The position numbers were made by a program, and so were the translations under genes. The notes under the pieces were generated by a model that had not been told where the DNA came from, made no database searches, and saw nothing but the letters and a program-made list of their open reading frames with translations. A stretch of DNA of 15,844 nucleotides from Hymenoscyphus infarciens (taxonomy: Eukaryota; Ascomycota; Leotiomycetes; Helotiales; Helotiaceae): positions 1-15,844 of the forward strand of contig LLCB01000628.1 in assembly GCA_001414345.1 (NCBI GenBank), written 5' to 3'. Numbering within the stretch: the first letter of the stretch is position 1; every line of letters begins with the position of its first letter. Shown here piece after piece: positions 10,517 through 15,844 of this stretch.

Positions 10517-12040
10517 AAGCTTAAAACTAAGAAGGTAGCTATAGTAAAGATAAAGAAGTAGATAAAAAAGAAGAAGGAAGAGATATAAAAAGATAAAAAT
10601 TAAAACATTAGTACTAATAAAAAAGTAGATTAATATAAGTTATTTAAAGCCTTATTATAAAATATAACTAATAAAGAATAGAATCCTACTTTATCTTATA
10701 TAACCTACTAGTACTTTTAAAGACTTTAAGTTATTATTATAAAATAGATAGACTAAGTAATATTAAATAACTTAGCTATTAGTAAAGCTAAAGAAATAAT
10801 TAAGAAGGTAGGAAAGAATATAACAGGGTTATAGTAAAACCGTATATAGAGTAAGGATCTCCTCTAACTAGATAATATTATACTTTTTAAACTTATAAAA
10901 CTATATAAACTATTCTTTTTTACTCTAAAGAACGTCCTTCTTAAACTATATAAGCTAGCTAACTTAAATTTTAGCTTAAATAACAAGACTATATAAGATT
11001 ATAATATTAATACTATTAGCCTAGGATTAGCTTTCCTCTAAGATATAGTCCTTTTAAAAGAAACTATGAAATATAAGCCTTTTTCTAAGTAATTACTAGT
11101 AATATTTTTTATTCTAGCTTTATTTTATATTTTTATAAGTTATAATAAACTTTTCTAAGATTTAATAATAAACTTAGATAAGACTAGGTATATTATTAAT
11201 AAACTATTATTTAGAATACTTCTTTTTTTTAATAATTATACTATTATAATAAACTAAAGATATAGTAAAGAATCTATATAACGCTTTTTAAAAGTAATAG
11301 CTACTTATATTATATTTAAAGAAATTAAAAAGTAATATTTTAAAAGTATAAAAGATACTAAACTAGATATTTCTACTAAAGAAGCTATAGATTAAGATAA
11401 TAATATTACTATAGTAGATAAAGTACTTAATATAGTAGATAAGAATAATAATATTATAGCTATAAATAAAGAACTTAATAATTTAGTCTTAAAAGAGAGA
11501 CTTCTTATAAAAGTAGTTATATAAGTATATACTTAACTACTTAGAAGAGCTATTATATAATAGGAGAATTTAAAGTAGGAAAGTAACTCTATAAACCTAG
11601 ACTAAGACTTTTTAAATAATATTTATAATAAAGACATAGAAGAAGTAAGGAAAAGAGAGGAGATTAAGAGATAAGATTTTCTTTTTAAGAAACTAATATA
11701 GTTTTAACTAATTATATTTAATAAATACTCTATATTATAGATCTAGAATAAAGTCTATTTCTATTATCTAGATATCTCTAAACTATACTTTAAGTATCTA
11801 TAAGAGAAGAACTAGTTTACTAACCTAGAAATAGCTCCTATTATATAATTATATATTTTAGAAAATATTAAGGATATTACTATATAAGATAGCTAAAGAG
11901 AAACTATAGAGCTCTTTACTACTATTATATTAAAAGGCTTTAAAAGAAGTAATATTAAGATTAATTAGTCTTTAAGAGATTTTTTTATCTAATTCCTCTA
12001 TAACTATAAAAAGAAAAAGGATTAGGATTATATACTATAA
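10517..12040 (+). pseudogene. Decayed ORF E, about 500 codons
   Basis: The plus-strand phase begins with a Lys-rich stretch (KLKTKKVAIVKIKK, from 10517). It continues through ISKAKEIIKKVGKNITG (about 10778-10828) and two runs of about 42 codons without stops (10868-10993 and 11396-11521). It ends with an acidic region holding KDTKLDISTKEAID (about 11348-11389) and then EEVRKREEIKR (about 11639-11671). Interruptions are TAA/TAG only. The frame is purine-rich, and candidate stops lie at 12023, 12038 and 12062. A second plus phase has no more stops than this one between 11640 and 12090, so the C-terminal third is less certain. No catalytic motif or zinc finger is visible. Convergent with F. Confidence 0.45.
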
Positions 12041-12045
12041 GTAGA

Positions 12046-13251
12046 TTATAATAGCTATAAGTAAGTATATTCCTCTTTAGATTTAATAAACTACTTACTA
12101 ATAGCTTTTTCTACCTTCTTAATATATATCTACTTTACTTTTTATTAAAAGTAAACTTCTTTTTTATTCTATTCTTAGTTTTTACTAAATAATAGTATAG
12201 AATTTAAATCTTTTATTCTATAATGTTTTAATACTTCTTAATATTATTCTATAGTTCTCTTTTCTACCTATTCTTAATAAAAGAGTTTATAGTTATATAA
12301 TAGTTTATTAAGAGTAGAAAAGGATAATTCTCTAAATATCTAAGCATTAATAGAGAAGTTAATAAAGAGCTAAAAAGAGTATAGATTATTTTATTTAGTA
12401 ATTCTAGTTAGTGCTTAAAAGGTACTAAAGAGTAAGTTAAAATTATATTAAATAAAATAAAAATATATAATTTTATCTAGCTAAGTACTATTCTATATTC
12501 CTAATCTATTTATAGAAGTATTTACTATTTCTACTACTTATATTACTATATCTACTTATCTATATCTTATCTTATAGCCTCTCTCTATAATTATTTACTT
12601 TACTAAGCTTATCTATAAAAGAAGAGAATAGTTATATATACTAAGTTAAGTCTTACTATTTAATTTAGCTTATAAATAGTTATTATTATTAATTTTACTT
12701 ACTTTTAAGTCTCTTCTTAAGCTTAGAGTTAGTATTATTATAAGTTCTACTTAGTATTCTATAAGATAGTATTTTATAGAAAGTACTTCTAAAAGAACCT
12801 AGCTCTTATTTAACGCTTAGTTTCTATAATTATACTTACTTATAAAAACAACTAATATATTAGTACTTAATTAGTCTATATTCTTATATCTTAAGAATTA
12901 AAACTTAATAAACTCTATTTCTCTTTATAGTTATTAATCTAGACTTTAAACTTTATACTTATCTACTTTAAATAACTAGAGAGCTAATAGAGAGAGATAT
13001 TACCTAAGACGAACTTACTAAAAGTAGTTATCTTTAATTAATCTTAAAAGCTCTAAAATAATTAAATTTAATTTAAAGCTATTAGTTATCTTATTAGTTC
13101 TACTTTTAAAGCCTTTCTACTTACTTTATAAACTTTAAAAGAACTTTAGTTTAAGCTATATTTAATAGGTTTTAATAACAAATATCTATACTTTTAAGCT
13201 AAATTTAACGATTTTAAATAGCTATACTTTTAACTTAAACTCTATAGTCTT
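12046..13251 (-). pseudogene. Decayed ORF F on the minus strand, next to the right array
   Basis: The minus-strand phase gives about 400 codons with charged, protein-like pieces: GFKSRTNKITNSFKL (about 13075-13125), LLRLIKDNYF (about 13024-13055), LSLRRDLKVSKINNNN (about 12680-12730), NFSINA and IFRELSFSTLNKLL (about 12301-12360), VEKRTIEQY-like sequence near 12245-12265, and KKVEKAISK followed by FIKSKEEYTY (about 12061-12120). Stop codons cluster at 12046-12057. Two plus-strand readings also exist but are Leu/Ile/Tyr-rich and low in charged residues, and the plus strand is pyrimidine-rich, so I prefer minus. The upstream end reaches the first satellite unit at 13251, and the original start is not visible: the array may have truncated it. 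Family not recognised. Confidence 0.5.
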
Positions 13252-13869
13252 ACTAGGAGAGATTCTAATTAGTTAAACTTATAATAATAGAATAAACTTT
13301 AATTAGTAGAACTTATAATACTAGAATAGACTATATTTAGTAGAATATATAATACTAGAATAGGTTTTAAGAAATATAACTTTACTAGAATAGATTCTAA
13401 TTAGTAGAACTTATACTACTAGAATAGACTCTAAATAGTAGAACTTATAATCCTAGAATAGACTCTACTTAGTAGAATATATAATACTAGACTAGTCTAT
13501 AATTAGTAGAATATAAAATACTAGAATAGATTCTAATTAGTAGAACTTATAATATTAGAATAGACTCTAAATAGTAGAATATATAATATTAGAATAGGTT
13601 TTAAGAAGTATAACTTTACTAGAAAAGATTCTAGTTAGTAGTAAATATAATCTAGAATAGATTCTAATAGATAGAACTTTTAATCCTAGAATAGACTATA
13701 CTTAGTAGAATATATAATACTAGAATAGGTTTTAATAAGTATAACTTTACTAGAATAGATTCTAATTAGTAGAACTTATAATACTAGAATAGACTCTAAT
13801 TTATAAAATATATAATATTAGAATAGGTTTTAGTAAGTATAACTTTACTAGAATAGATTCTAATTAGTT

Positions 13870-14290
13870 GAACTTATAATACTAGAATAAAATCTAAATA
13901 GTAGAATATATAATACTAGAATAAACTATAATAAGTAGAATATATATTACTAGAATAGGTTTTACTAAATAGAACTTATAATATAATAATATACTATACT
14001 TAGTATAATATATATTACTAGAATAGGTTTTAATAAATATAAACCTTATTAGAATAGATACTAATTAATAGAACTTATAATACTATAATTAACTTTACTT
14101 AGTAGAATATATAATACTAGAATATGTTTTACTAAGTATAACTTTACTAGAATAGATTCTAATTAGTAGAACTTATAATACTAGAATAGACTCTAATTTA
14201 TAAAATATATAATATTAGAATAGGTTTTAGTAAGTATAACTTTACTAGAATAGATTCTAATTAGTCGAACTTATAATACTAGAATAAAAT
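13870..14290. repeat. Higher-order block, copy 1 of an 888-bp duplication
   Basis: From 13926 this block matches the sequence starting at 14814, an offset of 888. Over roughly 360 bases the only difference I find is T at 14015 against C at 14903. A partial copy with 397-bp offset begins at 14323. The match covers several different unit variants in the same order, so it is a segmental duplication inside the array and not just the 34-bp periodicity. Confidence 0.85.
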
Positions 14291-14757
14291 CTAAATAGTA
14301 GAATATATAATACTAGAATAAACTATAATAAGTAGAATATATATTACTAGAATAGGTTTTACTAAATAGAACTTATAATATAATAATATACTATACTTAG
14401 TATAATATATATTACTAGAATAGGTTTTAATAAATATAAACCTTATTAGAATAGATACTAATTAATAGAACTTATAATATTAGAATAGACGCTAATTTAT
14501 AAAATATATAATATTAGAAGAGATTTTAGTAAGTATAACTTTACTAGAATAGATTCTACTTAATAGAAGTTATAATACTAGAATAAGGTTTAAGAAGTAT
14601 AACTTTACTAAAATAGATTCTAGTTAGTAGAACTTATAATACTAGAATATATTTTAAGAAGTATAACCTTACTAGAATAGACTCTACTTAGTAGAACTTA
14701 TAATACTAGAATAAGTTTTAAAAAGTATAACTTTACTAGAATAGATTCTAATTAGTA

Positions 14758-15178
14758 GGACTTATAATACTAGAATAAAATCTAAATAGTAGTATATATA
14801 ATACTAGAATAAACTATAATAAGTAGAATATATATTACTAGAATAGGTTTTACTAAATAGAACTTATAATATAATAATATACTATACTTAGTATAATATA
14901 TACTACTAGAATAGGTTTTAATAAATATAAACCTTATTAGAATAGATACTAATTAATAGAACTTATAATACTATAATTAACTTTACTTAGTAGAATATAT
15001 AATACTAGAATATGTTTTACTAAGTATAACTTTACTAGAATAGATTCTAATTAGTAGAACTTATAATACTAGAATAGACTCTAATTTATAAAATATATAA
15101 TATTAGAATAGGTTTTAGTAAGTATAACTTTACTAGAATAGATTCTAATTAGTCGAACTTATAATACTAGAATAGACT
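14758..15178. repeat. Higher-order block, copy 2 of the 888-bp duplication
   Basis: This is the counterpart of 13870-14290. It has the same order of unit variants, ending in the TTAGTCGAACTT variant at about 15150. It is near-identical to copy 1 and implies recent amplification or conversion within the array relative to the divergence seen between single 34-bp units. Confidence 0.85.
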
Positions 15179-15844
15179 CTACTTAGTAGAATATATAATC
15201 CTAGAATAGGTTTTAAGAAGTATAACTTTACTAAAATAGATTCTAATTAGTAGAACTTATAATACTAGAAAAGACTCTACTTAGTAGAATAAATAATATT
15301 AGACTAGACTCTACTTAGTAGACTATATAATACTAGAATACGTTTAGCTAAGTATAACTTTACTAGAATAGATTCTAATTAGTAGAACTTATAATACTAG
15401 TATAGACTCTAATTTATAAAATATATAATATTAGAAAAGGTTTTAGTAAGTATAACTTTACTAGAATAGATTCTAGTTAGTAGAACTTATAATACTAGAA
15501 TAAAATCTAAATAGTAGAATATATAATACTAGAATAAACTATAATAAGTAGAATATATATTACTAGAATAGATTCTAATTAGAAGAACTTATAATACTAG
15601 AATAGACTCTACTTAGTAGAATATATAATACTAGAATAGGTCTTAAAAAGTATAACTTTACTAAAATAGATTCTAATTAGTAGAACCTATTCTATTAGAA
15701 TAGGTTTTAAGAAGTATAACTTTACTAAAATAAATTCTTATTAGTAGAAGTTATAATACTAGAATAGACTCTACTTAGTAGAACTTATAATCCTAGAATA
15801 GGTTTTAAGAAGTATAACTTTACTAAAATAGATTCTAATTAGTA

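Larger units (their letters stand above)
1191..13250. other. RIP-saturated multi-frame core between the arrays
   Basis: About 12 kb of non-satellite DNA shows the same mutation signature as the arrays: CpA, TpG and CpG almost absent, TpA in excess, C surviving mainly in CpT. RIP is an ascomycete premeiotic process that mutates duplicated DNA, usually of about 400 bp or more, so this stretch was probably multicopy when hit. It alternates between purine-rich and pyrimidine-rich blocks on the given strand: purine-rich 1.5-4.5 kb, mostly pyrimidine-rich 4.6-8.0 kb, purine-rich 9.0-9.8 kb, pyrimidine-rich 9.84-10.5 kb, purine-rich 10.5-12.0 kb, pyrimidine-rich 12.05-13.2 kb. These blocks match the direction of the decayed reading frames. 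Transposon ends, long terminal repeats or inverted repeats could not be identified. Confidence 0.85.
13251..15844. repeat. Right satellite array, same family and orientation
   Basis: This is the same satellite as at the left edge, on the same strand. CTAGAA landmarks at 13321, 13355, 13385 and 13419 again give 34, 30 and 34 bp spacing. It begins at a degenerate unit (13251 onward) and becomes regular further right, mirroring the decay of the left array towards the core. It contains extra unit types not seen on the left, such as ATATATTACTAGAATAGG and AATATAATAATATACTATAC. These are arranged in higher-order blocks repeated at 397 and 888 bp. Nearly every C is followed by T or C, as expected after saturating RIP. 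The array runs off the right edge, so its length is unknown. Confidence 0.97.

Noticed and set aside
10868..10885. A YxDD-like reverse transcriptase motif (CTAGATAATATTATACTT)
   Set aside because: It reads Leu-Asp-Asn-Ile in frame E without the neighbouring motifs of a polymerase. One short AT-rich match is not evidence.
9482..13165. A single continuous plus-strand ORF from 9.0 to 13.2 kb
   Set aside because: The phase can be followed, but between 9.84-10.5 kb and 12.05-13.2 kb the plus reading is Leu/Ile/Tyr-rich while the minus strand is purine-rich and gives more balanced charged peptides, so those parts were assigned to D and F.
1163..13250. Similar words near both core ends (TATACTTTTAGAACTAACTC and TATACTTTTAACTTAAACTC)
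   Set aside because: Their positions do not fit LTRs or terminal inverted repeats, and both resemble degenerate satellite units. They are more likely eroded array edges.
1142..13263. Possible 13-bp target-site duplication (TACTAGAGTAGAT at 1142 and TACTAGGAGAGAT at 13251)
   Set aside because: Both are simply satellite unit starts and differ at three positions. Any cut through the array would show similar words, so this is no evidence of insertion by itself.
1..15844. Mitochondrial, apicoplast or low-GC bacterial origin
   Set aside because: General AT bias would not remove TG and CA while keeping CT and AG abundant. No organellar genes, rRNAs or tRNAs are visible.

Overview
The window is about 15.8 kb of extremely AT-rich DNA, by eye a little over 20% G+C, from what looks like a filamentous ascomycete (Pezizomycotina). 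The signature is repeat-induced point mutation (RIP) carried close to saturation. CpA, TpG and CpG are nearly gone, TpA is hugely over-represented, and almost every remaining C sits in CpT or CpC. The dinucleotide TG does not occur at all in roughly the first 1,420 bases, and CA occurs there only twice. I see no intact gene, no rRNA or tRNA, no CRISPR array and no live promoter. This is silent, repeat-derived heterochromatin such as a subtelomeric, pericentromeric or AT-isochore block.

Layout. (1) Bases 1-1190 are a tandem satellite array with a basic period of 34 bp and a 30-bp variant, running off the left edge. (2) Bases 1191-13250 are a non-satellite core of about 12 kb. (3) Bases 13251-15844 are a second array of the same satellite in the same orientation, running off the right edge. 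It contains higher-order duplications of 397 bp and 888 bp.

The core is not featureless. If TAA and TAG are read as RIP-mutated Gln (CAA/CAG) and Trp (TGG) codons, long reading frames appear that keep one phase for hundreds of codons. They follow switches in purine/pyrimidine strand bias. Six decayed frames alternate in direction: A + (1499-4507), B - (4552-8040, perhaps further), C + (9002-9832), D - (9838-10500), E + (10517-12040) and F - (12046-13251). A/B, C/D and E/F are convergent with almost no space between them. B/C and D/E are divergent. A and B are best supported, by stop-free stretches of 85 and 72 codons. C to F are weaker hand calls. I do not recognise a protein family in any of them, and RIP has removed most of the residues that motif recognition relies on.

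The most economical reading is a large multi-gene repeated element, or several nested transposable elements, fully inactivated by RIP and bracketed by a satellite that was also RIPped. Whether the arrays belong to the element or are the locus it landed in cannot be decided from this window.
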